Below the pieces are notes generated by a model. The model was not told where the DNA came from, did no database searches, and was given only the letters and a program-made list of their open reading frames with translations. 64,000 bases of DNA, taken from NCBI RefSeq assembly GCF_901000735.1, contig NC_081546.1:4531001-4595000 (forward strand). Reading direction: 5' to 3'. The position numbers were made by a program, and so were the translations under genes. Origin of the DNA: Corylus avellana (lineage: Eukaryota; Streptophyta; Magnoliopsida; Fagales; Betulaceae). Each line of letters starts with the position of its first letter. Position 1 is the first letter of the stretch. Below, in pieces: positions 1 through 11,247 of this stretch.

Positions 1-2418
1 TTGTTCTCATTCATCAACTATTGGACACGGTTGCCTATAAAGGTCTTTCCCTTAACATGAGTAACTTTCTGGATTCCCATGTCTTATTCTCTCATCTTCT
101 TGAACACACATGATCAGAAATTCCTTAATTGATCAATTATCTTTATGTGTACCACAAGATATTTGAAAAAAATATCATATTTAGATGAGAGAATAAAATT
201 GACCATAATGACTCAAAAACTCAACCTTTAGGGACTTTATAATGAGTTGTTATGTCCTTCATTTCCATAATGTGCTCAAGCACATTTTGAAACTGTAAAA
301 GATTTTACTTTAAAGCTTTTCTATTAGGGTGCACGCCAAAGTCTTATTGGAACTTACTAAATGTTCCTCAATGACCTTTCTTTGGCCTTAAAACATTAAG
401 GAATAAAACCCTAATGCTTTCCTTGATATGAGATTTCATGAACGTTGAAACTTAAGCGATTTAAATCACTACAATTGTTCATGTTTAATAATCTCATGTG
501 GGGTACTTGATTCCGTGGGAGAAGGTGATTCGTCAACACGAAACGCCAATTCAGTCTCCAAACACCCCAAAGTGAAAAACACATTTTTCTTTTCAGTCAG
601 GAAAAATTACCACTATGAATTATTGGAAATAAAATACTAATAATTAAAGCAGTAGGAATACATTCAGTAACCAAGAAAAATTATATACTTTAATGCTATG
701 AAATAACCTTATTTAAATTAACCAATGTTAATTTAATAGTAAATTTCAACCTACCTGTGGGCAAAGGTTGCATCACGCATGAAATTTACTCTTTATTAAT
801 AAGACTAATAAATTTAGCATTAATAAATAAAATTTTCCGTACCTGTGGGCCTAAGAGAAATTTTATTTTTAATGTTAAATTTACTATCTTATTCTAATTA
901 ATTCATAAAAATAAAAACGTCCCTGTGGGGATTGGCAAATTAAATTTATGAATTAATTACAACATGATGTTAATTTTCCGTATGAAGTTCACATATATGA
1001 TCTTGATGCAATTATCATCATAAAATCGGGATGCTGTGGCTCTCCCAAAAATTATTATGATAATCACGACTTCATTAACATCATTAACTGTATAGATGCC
1101 AAAAATAAAGTTCCCAAGAATAAAAGACAAAACCATCATGTTAGTGGGTAAACAGTATTTTTTCAAAGTACAACCGGATAGTGTCCCAGGTAAGTGAGGG
1201 GGCGCACAACGGCACACTTAAGTCCCAAGACTTGCCTTGCCAGAGCTTTCCGATTGCAATTTTGGATAGTACCATAAACATTCACCAATACATGAGATTT
1301 AGTTAATTATTCTCAGGTCCAGGCATCAAACAATTTATATTTAAACAATTAATAAATATATCCTTAAGTTCAAGTATTAAAGAAACAAATACTGAAAAAA
1401 ACATAAGATAAATATAAATGTAACATTAAAGCTTAATAAACTGAATAGCCAAATGGTCTTGAACTGACCTTAGGCCCTTTATACCTTAAGAGCCCAAGTT
1501 CGAAACCCACCTGAGCCCCCCTTTTTCTTTTTTTTTTTTAATCCGGATGGGCCAGCTACTTTAAACCAGGTTGGGCTACTGGAATGGGCTAGCTGATCCG
1601 GGTTGGGCTTCTGGGTCAGCCCACTTAATGACCCAGTTTTTTTTTTTTCTTTTGAATCAGGCCAAAACGGGTTGAAAACCCTACCCGAATAACAAGACCC
1701 CAAACCCGAAACCTAGCCCCTTTAACCGCCGCCTCTCCCCTTTCCCCATTCTCCAGCCACCGGCGCCGGTTCCTTGATGCGCCGGCCATGCTTAGCCGCT
1801 CCCTGATGCGCAAATGGCCAAAAAACGAAAGGCACCCCGTGTGGGGCTGCAGGCTGTTTTTTTTTTTTTTTTGGTAGCCCCGGTGAAATGGCCGCCATTC
1901 CGGCCAGAAATCGGCAGCCCGTGTGGGCGCCGTCTCTGCCCATCACAGCGGCCCCTTATGGGGCTTCCTCCGTCAGCAGCTCACTTTATGCGGCCAACGC
2001 CGCTGTTGTGGGAGGGGGGAATACCGGTGCTGCAGGAAGGTGAGAACCAGTGCTGAAATGGGGAAAGATCGGCACTGCAGGTGGGGGGCGTTTTTGTAGC
2101 TTGTCTCCAGTAAATTCTAATCGAAAGTGACCCAGAGGAAAGTGAAGGACCAAGGGTCCTAATCACCCATTGGCCCCACACGTTTTGTTTTAAGAAACAA
2201 TACCACATGAGCAATTTGGTCAAAACAAATAAAACATATATATACGTGGGTTTCATGGTGGTTGAGAACAAATGGTTCTCAGTTCAATAACCATGGGTCT
2301 GAGTTTTGTTTCGATAATCACAAAATAAAATATTATCAAAACAAAAATAAAATATCAACAGCAGACATATTAAAACTAGACTAAGCAAATATGGCCAGGA
2401 AAAGGCTCTGATACCACA
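1..2418 (-). mobile_element. Probable internal region of a minus-strand LTR element
   Basis: This stretch lies inward of the LTR and primer-binding site at 2405-2972, so on the minus strand it would be the start of that element's internal region. I find no gag, protease, integrase or reverse transcriptase. The motif CCTGTGGG recurs near 755, 842 and 922 in an AT-rich setting, and T-runs lie near 1520, 1635 and 1860. No second LTR is seen in the window, so the element continues past the left edge or is truncated. If it is one element it is a non-autonomous, large-derivative type. Part of this may instead be unrelated intergenic DNA. Confidence 0.35.
2405..2416 (-). other. Primer-binding site (tRNA-iMet type)
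   Basis: The minus strand reads TGGTATCAGAGC, the complement of the 3' end of plant initiator tRNA-Met, two bases from the end of the LTR at 2419-2972. It fixes the element's orientation as minus. Confidence 0.75.
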
Positions 2419-2969
2419 TGTAAGAATTTATTATATATTAAATGCTAATTAATAATAATATTAGCAGCGGAAATAGTTTAATATATATGTACCTCCGGCC
2501 ATTGCTTTGCTTAAGTGACTTGAAGAACAACTCCACAGCAACCAAACTAAAAACTAAAAATATTGAGAGGTTCTTCTGACCTATGCCTACCAGTGAGTAC
2601 CAATTGATGGAATACACATGCCTTATTTATAGGTAGGTCAGGGGACCCTCAATTAGAGCTGTTACCTTAATTATTCCTCCCATACAGGAATAAAAATCAA
2701 ATCAATACAATTAATTGATTCCACAAAAATAAAATCTTTAATTAAATCAAATACTTGTTCTACAAGAATTAAATCAGTGATTTAATTCAGAATATTTGAT
2801 TGAAATCAAATACTTGTTCCACAAGAATTAAATCAGTAATTTAATTCAGAATATTTGATTTACACAATAAGCTTTAATTGGAATAAATTATTGAACACCG
2901 TAATTATATATATTTTATAATTACAATAATATATGTGACATAAGAGACATACTTTAAATGGAATTTCTT

Positions 2970-2972
<3 letters not shown>
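2419..2972 (-). mobile_element. LTR of a minus-strand LTR retrotransposon (554 bp)
   Basis: The segment begins TGTAAGAATTT and ends AAATTTCTTACA-like (GGAATTTCTTACA), so it has TG...CA termini with a short inverted repeat. The minus strand carries a TATAAATA box at about 2624-2631, and a tRNA-iMet primer-binding site follows directly on the inner side. The right flank is an AT microsatellite, so a target duplication cannot be judged. A partner LTR was not found in the window. Confidence 0.8.

Positions 2973-3007
<35 letters not shown>
2973..3007. repeat. (AT)n microsatellite
   Basis: Uninterrupted AT dinucleotide run directly at the outer end of the LTR at 2419-2972; it may be the preferred insertion target of that element. 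Confidence 0.95.
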
Positions 3008-3009
<2 letters not shown>

Positions 3010-3973
3010 TGTACAATTTGACGTACTCCCACGAAATCCCCACTCCCACCTTTGGGTTTGGGTGAGAATTCTCTAGATCTGTTGTCTCAGGTGTTTGGCA
3101 ACGAACTTGAAAAATAAAGTTGACCGAAAGATTTGATTGACGTGAGAAACATTTTTCAGGAAAAGTGATAAAATCCGAGACCAATGGACAGAAAAGAACG
3201 ACGACAACATGTTTAATTGTGTTTGACATACGGTTTCAACCTAAAGTTCTCTACTACTCCATTACTCACGTGCAAATTCTTCAACTCATTACTCAAGAAG
3301 AATCTTCTGAATTTAGTTCCAACTAACCGATAGAGAGAGGGTGGGTAGGAAGTTCCAACGGGCTGTAAATGGCTCGCTGGAGGAGGAATGGTTGGTAGGC
3401 TGGTAGCTCACACCCAACCAATATTAGTCTTTGTCAGGGTTCAATTTTTTTTCTTTTTGCTTTTTTCCGATAGGCTAGTCGTGGCACTTTTCTTTATGTT
3501 TATGGTCTCAATGAGCAGCTTTCTGGCCAGCTTGGTCGTACGATTCGTGGTGGGCTTGAATTCTTTTATGAATAATGTTATAGACATGTTGAGGAAAATG
3601 AAGTAGAAACAGTAATAGATGCGGCTTTGAGAGTTTGTTGTTGGGTTACAAGCAATTCATCTATAGGATACAACAAAGTTATCAACTACAGAATAATTCT
3701 GGAGTTTGTTTTTCAGAGTTTTCTATGAAAAATCGTGTATTTCTAAGAGAGATAGGAAAGAAAAATTGTAAAATTCGTAGAGCAAAAAGCTCTATTTATA
3801 GATTCTGGAGAGTAGTTACAAAACGGTTAAGTAAAATGCATTTCGCAACTCTTAATAGATAATCAATCAATTGAATGGTTTGAAGGCACCTCTTCCATCT
3901 AGAGTTGCACCAGTTCAATTCCCCATGGCCAGTAGCTCAGTAGTTTAGTTTTTAATAACTACCTACTCAAGAC
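3008..3973. other. Intergenic stretch without recognisable gene
   Basis: AT-rich sequence with only short open frames of low-complexity composition. No splice-consistent coding segment or mobile-element terminus was recognised. Confidence 0.5.
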
Positions 3974-4433
3974 GGAATAGGATCCTCTCCAGTCCATAAT
4001 GGACTGGAGAATATCTAGTTCATGGTTAAAATTTCATCTCAGTAATCATATGGTCACAAATAGGACACATATTCCACTAATAAAAATAATAATAAAATAT
4101 TATTTTAAATTAATAAAAAAATTAAAAAAAAAAAAGAAAAAAAGAAAAAAAGAAAGAAGGGGGGTAATGGGGAGATTGGTTCGACCACCTGACATTTCGA
4201 TGAGGTGGCTCCGGCTTCATTGCAAATAGGTGTGACCACGCCCTGATGACCAATGCCCATGCTTCTTTTTTTTTTATCTTAATTTTTTTTTTTTTAATTT
4301 AAAATAATATTTTATTATTATTTTTATTAGTGGGATATGTGTCTCATTTGTAGTCATACGATTTCTGAAATGAAATTCTAGCCATGAACTGGATATTCTC
4401 CAGTCTATAATGGACTGGAGAGGATCCTGTTCC
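3974..4433. mobile_element. Foldback/MITE-like element with about 130-bp inverted arms
   Basis: The left end GGAATAGGATCCTCTCCAG and the right end (reverse complement GGAACAGGATCCTCTCCAG) start imperfect inverted arms of roughly 130 bp that run through matching AATAATAATAAAATATTA tracts. Each terminus is itself a hairpin (CTCCAGTCCA-loop-TGGACTGGAG). The unique centre (about 4160-4265) is GC-richer and non-coding. No transposase is present, so it is non-autonomous; the superfamily is not certain and I could not define a target duplication. Confidence 0.75.
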
Positions 4434-4689
4434 ACTCAAGACTGGGCGCTTCTTGGCGTGTTTAGTTTTTAATATTTATTGTGATGGAGGGTTTCGTACC
4501 TCTCACCTAAAAAGTGATTAGAAGAGCTTTAAACATTAAGCCGTCTATCCATATCTTTTAATATTGCAATCTATAAAAATCTATAACATTTCACACTTAT
4601 TTTTACTTCCTTGTTTTTTTAGGTGTTATTTAAAATTAGCATTGATAATTACGAAACCACATTCGCTTTTCCCCCTTCAAGAAGAAGCC

Positions 4690-5257
4690 TTCAGTTCTTC
4701 GACCGAAGGCACTCCAACGCCCCCAAGTTAGTGTACTCTTGACAATTGAGAAAGTGCAGGAGAGAGAGTTAGAAAGAGTTCCTCTGCTTGGGAGGACGCC
4801 CATGTGAGCTTGCTAAAAAGCAATGGAGAGAGAGGTTGATGTGAGAGGAAAGAAGGGGCAAGATTCTTGTTACTGAAAAGAGAGATCCCGCCTCCCCTGC
4901 CTCCTTGGGCCCTGGTGTAGATGGGCCTCCAATGGACTCTTCGAACCTCTCTTTCACCGACAGTATTCTTTTTCTTTAACAATAAAGGAAAATGATAAAC
5001 GCTTTAAAACAAGAAAAAAAAATGTTAAGTACAAAATGTTGTGCTCAAATTTCATCTGCTTGTTGCATCTAATTATAATATATGTTTATCCCATTTTGTA
5101 CAAGATCAACAAAAGAGATAGAATTTAACAGCTTCAACTCTTCTAAAATAATTGATGCCGGTTGGCGGTTTCTATGGATCATAGATCAAAATAGAAAAAG
5201 GAAAAAAATACCTTTTTCCTTTTATACTGAAGAAACTTTCCATGAAGTACAAACTAA
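4690..5257. repeat. 3' flank of laccase A, duplicated downstream of laccase C
   Basis: This segment matches 39287-39778: both contain ACCGAAGGCACTCCAACGCC, AGATTCTTGTTAC, CACCGACAGTATTC and the lead-in to CTAAGTATCAAGCATAAC. It shows that the duplication which produced A and C included their downstream flanks. No gene is apparent in it. Confidence 0.85.
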
Positions 5258-6543
5258 GGCCCCGTTTGGTTCGCGGATTAAACCCTTGGATTGGACTAGC
5301 TAACACTAGGTATAGCTAGTCCTTTGGTTGGTAATACTCTATTCCTGGGAATAGTTATTCCCATGGGATTACTAATCCTATATACGCGGGGTTAGCTAAG
5401 CCACTCAAAAACGAGTGGCTTAGCTAATCCTTTCTTGTGGGATTAAAATTATCGTGTAAATTGCCCACAAAAACCCCACCCTTCTAGCACCCACATCTCT
5501 CAAGGAGACTCTGCAAAACGATCTCCATCTCTCAAAGAGCAACGATCTCTCTTCTCTGCGCAAGCGATCTCTCTCCCCTTCTCTTCTCTTCGATTTCTCT
5601 TCTTTGTTTCTTGGTTATTTCATTCTCTCTATTTCTTGGATTTTTTTTTTCTCTGTAACGTTTCTCTGTTTTTTTTTTTTCTTTTGATTCTCTGTATCGT
5701 TTCTCTTTGATTCAGTTTAGGCTTTTTTTAAAAAAAATAAAAAAAAAATAAAAAAATAATTTTTATTTATTTTTAATTCTGTTTCTCCATCTCTCTTTCT
5801 CTATATTTTCTCAGTTTGATTTTTAATTCAATTATATATATATAACCTATGTTCAAGCGTACAACCTGTGTTCAAGCGTATATATATATACACACACACG
5901 CTTGAACACAGGTTATTCATACCTGTTCAAGCGTGTGTGTGTATATATATGTACCCAAAACGTTTTTGAGTTTTTTTTATTTTTCTTCTGTTTTTTTATT
6001 TTTTTTGATTCTCTGTATCGTTTCTCTTTGATTCTGTTTAGGGTTTATTTTTATTTTTTATTCTGTTTCTCCATCTCTCTTTCTCTATACTTTCTCAGTG
6101 TGATTTTTAATTCAGTTATATATATATATAACTGAATTAAAAATCACACTGATATATATACACACACACTTGAACACAGGTTATTCATACATGTTCAAGC
6201 GTATATATATATATATAAAATTATATATACATGACATAACTAAAAAAAAAAAATTATAGTAAAATTGTTTATGTTTCAAAAAAAAGAAAAAAAGAATGAA
6301 AGTCCTTAATAATATAAATTGTATTTATATTATAAGAGTATTTTAGGAAATAAGATCACAATACAATTCCATTCACCAATATATTGCACTGTACCAAACG
6401 AAGGAATAGGATTAGGTAGTCTATTCCAACGTTACAACCAAACAAAGGAATAGGACTAGCTAATCTATTCCCAGTGGTAGCTAATCCCAGTGATAGCTAA
6501 TCCTTTTCCAATGGACTAGACAATCCGCGAACCAAACGAGGCC
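5258..6543. mobile_element. PIF/Harbinger-like non-autonomous element (1286 bp)
   Basis: The terminal inverted repeats are GGCCCCGTTTGGTTCGCGG at the left and its near-complement CCGCGAACCAAACGAGGCC at the right. The insertion is flanked by TAA on both sides (5255-5257 and 6544-6546), the TWA target duplication typical of PIF/Harbinger. The paralogous site downstream of laccase C (39776-39778) has a single TAA and no insertion, which proves the boundaries. The interior has T/C-rich tracts and (TA)n/(CA)n palindromic pieces near 5840-6220 and no transposase. Confidence 0.9.
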
Positions 6544-6606
6544 TAAGTATCAAGCATAACTGCAGATAGCACCTCCTCACAGGTATTACTATCAAAATTT
6601 CCTTCT

Positions 6607-9600
6607 TTACTCTTCTTTCTGGAAGATTGTCTGTTGAAGCCCAGAGAGTGCATCTGCTCCACATGGTGGCATGTAAGCCGGAGGAGGGCGGAGCTTCGTC
6701 TCTTCAGTGGGGCCGTTTCGTACTATGAAAACTGTGTCCATACCCCAACTCATGTGCCGGTCAAAATGGCAATGCATGTACCAAACCCCTGAAACAATTA
6801 TGCATATTACATAATAGAACATAATTAATTTAATCATTGAAGTAATATTCTAATAATAGTTACTTAATAAACGTACCTGGATTATCGGCTCTAAATCTGA
6901 TGGTGGCCCAACCATCCTTAGGAACTGGAACAGTGTTAGCTTCGGGTGGATCAACCAAATTATAAGTTAATGGGTCACTCACATTGTCGAAATTTCCAAG
7001 TCCTGATCCAACCACATAAAATCTAAAGCCATGTAAATGAATTGGATGATTTTCTCCTGAATTCATGACATTAGTCCCCTGAAACGTTATTTCCACAGTT
7101 TCATTATAATCTAATATCTTCACCCTTGTCCCTTGGTCCGATAGGGTAACGTTGTCCGTCAGCAAATCCTCTGAGGTAAAATTAAATAGATTTGGGGGTT
7201 TGTCTGGAAAATTTTCCTCAAAATATCCACTTATGTTCCTGTCATAAAAGTTATGAAAGGACGTTATTTCATAAGATCATACCATAAATCATCTATTTTA
7301 ACTAATAAGTTATGAGAATGCCACGTTTGTAATTGAGAATGTGTGACACTCCAACTTAATGACGACACATTCTCACGGCACGGGCACATAACACAATACC
7401 AAATTAATCCCATGCATTCATTTAATTAAGTTGCAAGATATAACATTCAAAATTCTGAAAGGTAATGAAATACCTGTAATAAGCTTGCAATATATCCAAA
7501 GAAGGGTTTGCAAAACTGATGTTGTTCAAGCCGGACGCAAGCCTATTCCCATCAGGCCCTGCGCATGACCCATTGGGGCAATGCATCATGTTTATGGAAA
7601 CTGTCACAAACATTCTGGTGTCGACACTTTGAGGAACATCTACAGGATGCTCTTTGGACGCCAAGCTCCTTAAACGTGTTGTGAACAACCCCGCAGCGCC
7701 AATGTCATAAAAACCAGGGATGTTGGTCGGCCACACCGGCGACGATGGGGGAGTGTAGTTTCCGCTGTACTGGAAGATTGCACTGGTGATGCTTTTGTCA
7801 AAGTCATCTGCCTGTCCATCAAAATAAGGGCTGGCGAGCATGTAATAGTGGCTGAGGGCTTGATTTGCTGTGACCAAAACATCCATTGTTTGCCCTGGGG
7901 TTATCATTATGTAAGTCATTTGTAAGGGTTTGATGTAGGAACCATCCCATCCGACAACTGTGAGATTGTGGTCTGCAATGCTGAAGAACATGTCTGTGTT
8001 CTGTACGGAATTAACTATGCGAAGTAGATAGGTCTTTCCATAATCAACCGACATACGAAATGTTGTATCTGCAAATTCACCATCACGTGTTTATAATTAA
8101 TTTGTTAATTGATCGACACCTAAAATATTTTATTGAAATTGAGGTGAATATTATGTTAAATCAAAAAGATTTTTTTTAAAACAAATTAATCTTATAACCT
8201 AATTATTAGGTAAAAAATATTTTGCTGCATCAAAGAAGTCCTGTGCGTTTTTGCTTTAGTGCAATAGTTGAAGCTTCCGTACATCCTAGATTGGGCTGAC
8301 TTAAGGGGATTGAGATCACAACATATTGCATATATAGGTTGTAATTGTTTTTTTAGCCGTTCATTTAAAATGACGGCCCAAATTATGACAACTAAAATTA
8401 AAAATAGGTCATTGGGGTGGTTATTTGAGGGGCAACTATTTACTTGGGTGGTTCAACATATATACAAAATAGGTGGTTCAAGGTTGGTCATGTTGAATCA
8501 TCCTATGACATTTGGAGGTGATTCGGTCACCCCTTTTAGCCGAATTTAGTTGCGGTGATATGGAAATTTTGTATTTATGTATTGTACCTTTGGAGCACGA
8601 ATAAAAATCCCCGGGTTGGCCGTTGATGGCATAGGAATCTGACAATACAGTCAATCCACCGTAACGGAGGGCCTCATCCATTAACACCATCACATCTTCT
8701 TTGTACCACGAAGCTGCAATAAAACAGCATGAGCCAAAAAGTTAGACTAACATCTAATTAAGATGTATGAATTTGCTGCGTGAGTTAGATTCAACAAGAA
8801 ATTTTCAAATAAAGAAAATGGATCAGATATTTTTATTTAGTTAATAAACATAATAAAAAAACAGTTCAAATAAGATAAATAAAAATAAAAATTAATTTCA
8901 CAGAGTTCACTGCATTATGTGCTAAAATTTTTGAAAAAATCCATTATGTGCCATGTCAATATTTATCATATTGTGACACGTGTCACGTATAATTAAAAAA
9001 AAAAAAAAAAAATTCTTAGGATCAATATAGAAAATAAAATTGAAATGCTAGATATTATTTTGCGTACCAAATAATAAAATTTGTTCTGCATCAGGCATGG
9101 GAAATGGATAAGTTGTTCCCTCTGCAGGCAAGATGACTAAGGCACCATGAACAGTGGCTCTTGTCCAGTCGCTGTGGGCGTGCCAGAATAAAGTTCCTTC
9201 TTCTTCAGTAAGTAGGACTTGGTAAGTGAAGTTTGTTCCAGCTGGGATGGGGCACTGAGTGATGTACTCAGGTCCATCAAACCATGAGTTCCTTGGTTGC
9301 TTCACTCCATGCCTATAACCAAATAAGAAAATCAAATAATATAATTTATTTAATATAAGATTTATGGGAAAAATGCACATACCTTATTAAACTATCATTT
9401 TATTGTCAATGTCTCTCTAAACTACTAATTGTGTGATCAACGACTCCCATAAATTACTAAAATATTGTAAATGTCATCGAAAGTCAAGAAAAATACAAAA
9501 ATAATATTTATTTTTTAAAAAAATAAACAATTTTTCAAGTTTGATGTTCTCTTTCTTACATACTTGTCTTTTTAGGGTCATTGCGCAAAACATTAATGCT

Positions 9601-10057
9601 TTTTGGTTGGGTCATAACATAAAAATAGTGAAGAAATTAATTGAGAGGGAGTTACCAGTGAATGGTGACACCATATGTTCCTTGATTGTAAACATTCACA
9701 TACAGAGTGTCTCCTTTGTGGGCGCGAATCGCCGGTCCCGGAAAACTGGCATTTACCGTCAAAGTGCTCTTTGTAGCGCATAGCTTTGTGAAATTGCTTT
9801 CCTTGACCTGAAAGCGGGAAAACCAGAGAATTATTGAGTGATTAGCACAATAATTATGACTTCAAACTCTCTCAGCTCAGGCTAATTGGGTACTGTATCA
9901 ACGCTAATTAAAAAAACAGAGAATGAATAAGATGTGATGAGTCAGCTGTTCTTACGACAAAGTCGTAGTAGTGTACTGTGCCTTGGGCCCTGCAGTGAAG
10001 CAACAACAACCCCAGCAGCCATAACAAAAGCTTCTTCGTCTTCAATGACACTTCCAT
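6607..10057 (-). CDS. Laccase A (secreted multicopper oxidase), intact, 7 exons
   Basis: Laccases (EC 1.10.3.2) oxidise phenolics with O2 in the apoplast. Exons in reading order: 10057-9956, 9807-9656, 9312-9068, 8713-8588, 8068-7474, 7238-6877, 6788-6607; all six introns are GT-AG, and the joined frame is 1764 nt, 587 aa. An N-terminal signal peptide (hydrophobic LLLWLLGLLLL, cleavage likely near CRAQG) precedes three cupredoxin domains. Copper ligands are all present: HWH at 84-86, WHAH at 128-131, HPIHLHG at 471-477, HCHFDRHMSWGM at 533-544, giving Met as the residue at the type-1 axial position. The start is the first ATG after a TATA box. Family level is certain; an affinity to the LAC14/15-like group is inferred from the C-terminal PPPAYMPPC style and is weaker. 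The C-terminus is about 15 residues longer than in copy D. Confidence 0.95.
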
Positions 10058-10111
10058 TTCCTCTGAATCTTTCTTCTCCCTGGACTGGACTGGACTGGGA
10101 TAGTTCTACAA

Positions 10112-10119
10112 CTTTTATA
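10112..10119 (-). promoter_or_regulatory. TATA box of laccase A
   Basis: Minus-strand TATAAAAG, 55 bp upstream of the ATG. The same box is kept at equal or near-equal distance in the A-type copies at 28370 and 41737. Confidence 0.7.
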
Positions 10120-10390
10120 ACATGGACATTTCGGTTGGCGCTGTTAATTGGGAGATTCTGGGTAAGTATTGATTAACTGTTATAAATCGAGATTAGAGAA
10201 GCAGCTTAGAAGTCTCCTGCTTTTTCCGGTTATGTTTGACATTTAGGTGGACTTGCTGGTACATAACTTTGGTAGAAATGAATACGAGGAACTTCGGTTA
10301 CCTGGTAGCTGTCATATAATATATTGTTTTTATTTCACCTAAAAATATACCCTGTTTCAGATCTTTCATATATTCCACCCACAATGTAGC

Positions 10391-10461
10391 TTCTCTATAA
10401 GATTCCTAGGTTGTGGACATTCTCTATAAGATTCCTAGGTTGTGGACATTGACATACACCC
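10391..10461 (-). pseudogene. Relic of a laccase exon 2 upstream of laccase A
   Basis: The minus strand contains GTGTATGTCAATGTCCACAA, identical over about 22 nt to laccase D exon 2 and encoding VYVNVHN, followed by an in-frame decay to a stop. The end of the relic (TCTCTATAAGATTCCTAGG plus TTGTGGACAT) is tandemly duplicated (29 bp) here but single in the copy at 42.03 kb. Short, but an identity of this length in the right strand within a laccase array is unlikely to be chance. Confidence 0.55.
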
Positions 10462-10934
10462 AGGGAGGACCCACGTTGTAAGATTGGGGATGGCAACCCA
10501 TAAATTTTTTAGTCTTCTTCTAAACAAAGCATTTTAATATGAAAACCAGCAAATTTTTGTATTTGCCCACCCCCAAGGTTTGGTATTGTTTTTATTTCAT
10601 CTAAAAATATGCCCTGTTCCAGATCTTTCATATATTCCCCATAATGGAATATCTTATAATATTTTCTTAATGATTTCTGAATATAAGCCGCACGGGCGGA
10701 CCGGGATGGGATGGCACCCATAAATTTTTTTAATGTTTTTATAATGAGAGCAGTTTTATGAGGAAATTTTTATATTAAAGGTATGTTTGGGATTGCGTTT
10801 GGGGTGTTTAAAAATGTGTTTAACACTCAAAAAGTCCGTTTGAAGAAAAAAAATACTTGTACCCAAAGTGTGTTTTGGTTATTTCTAAAGTAAAAAAAAA
10901 AAAAAATGAAAGGACTTTTAGAATTTTTTACTAA

Positions 10935-11247
10935 GGGCTTGTTTGGGTGTGCATTCGATAGGCCTAAAAGTGCGTTTAACACTCAAAAAATTCGTTTGAA
11001 AAAAAAACAAAAAGTACCCATTTCGTAGAAAAAAATTTGAAAGCATTTTTAAAGGTTCAAAAAACACTTTTAACAAAAGTTTAAAAATGTAGCTCTAGCC
11101 AAAATGCATTTTTTTTTTTTTTACTTGAAACCTCTATTTTTCAAATGCAATCTCAAATATGCTCTAAACATGTCAACTTTTGTTTAACACAACTTTTTAG
11201 ATATTAAAAAAACTTTTAAGTTTTCTAACACAATCTCAAACAGGCCC
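10935..11247. mobile_element. Tourist-like MITE (313 bp)
   Basis: Ends GGGCTTGTTTGGG and CAAACAGGCCC form terminal inverted repeats, flanked by TAA on each side (10932-10934, 11248-11250). Related copies with the same TAA flanks lie at 34931-35281 and 60832-61074. Confidence 0.8.

Noticed and set aside
7670..7882. Alternative frame within laccase A exon 5
   Set aside because: It overlaps the conserved laccase frame, which fits the exon phases on both sides.
9541..10176. Plus-strand frames across laccase A exons 1-2
   Set aside because: Antisense shadows of exons whose minus-strand translation is unmistakably laccase.
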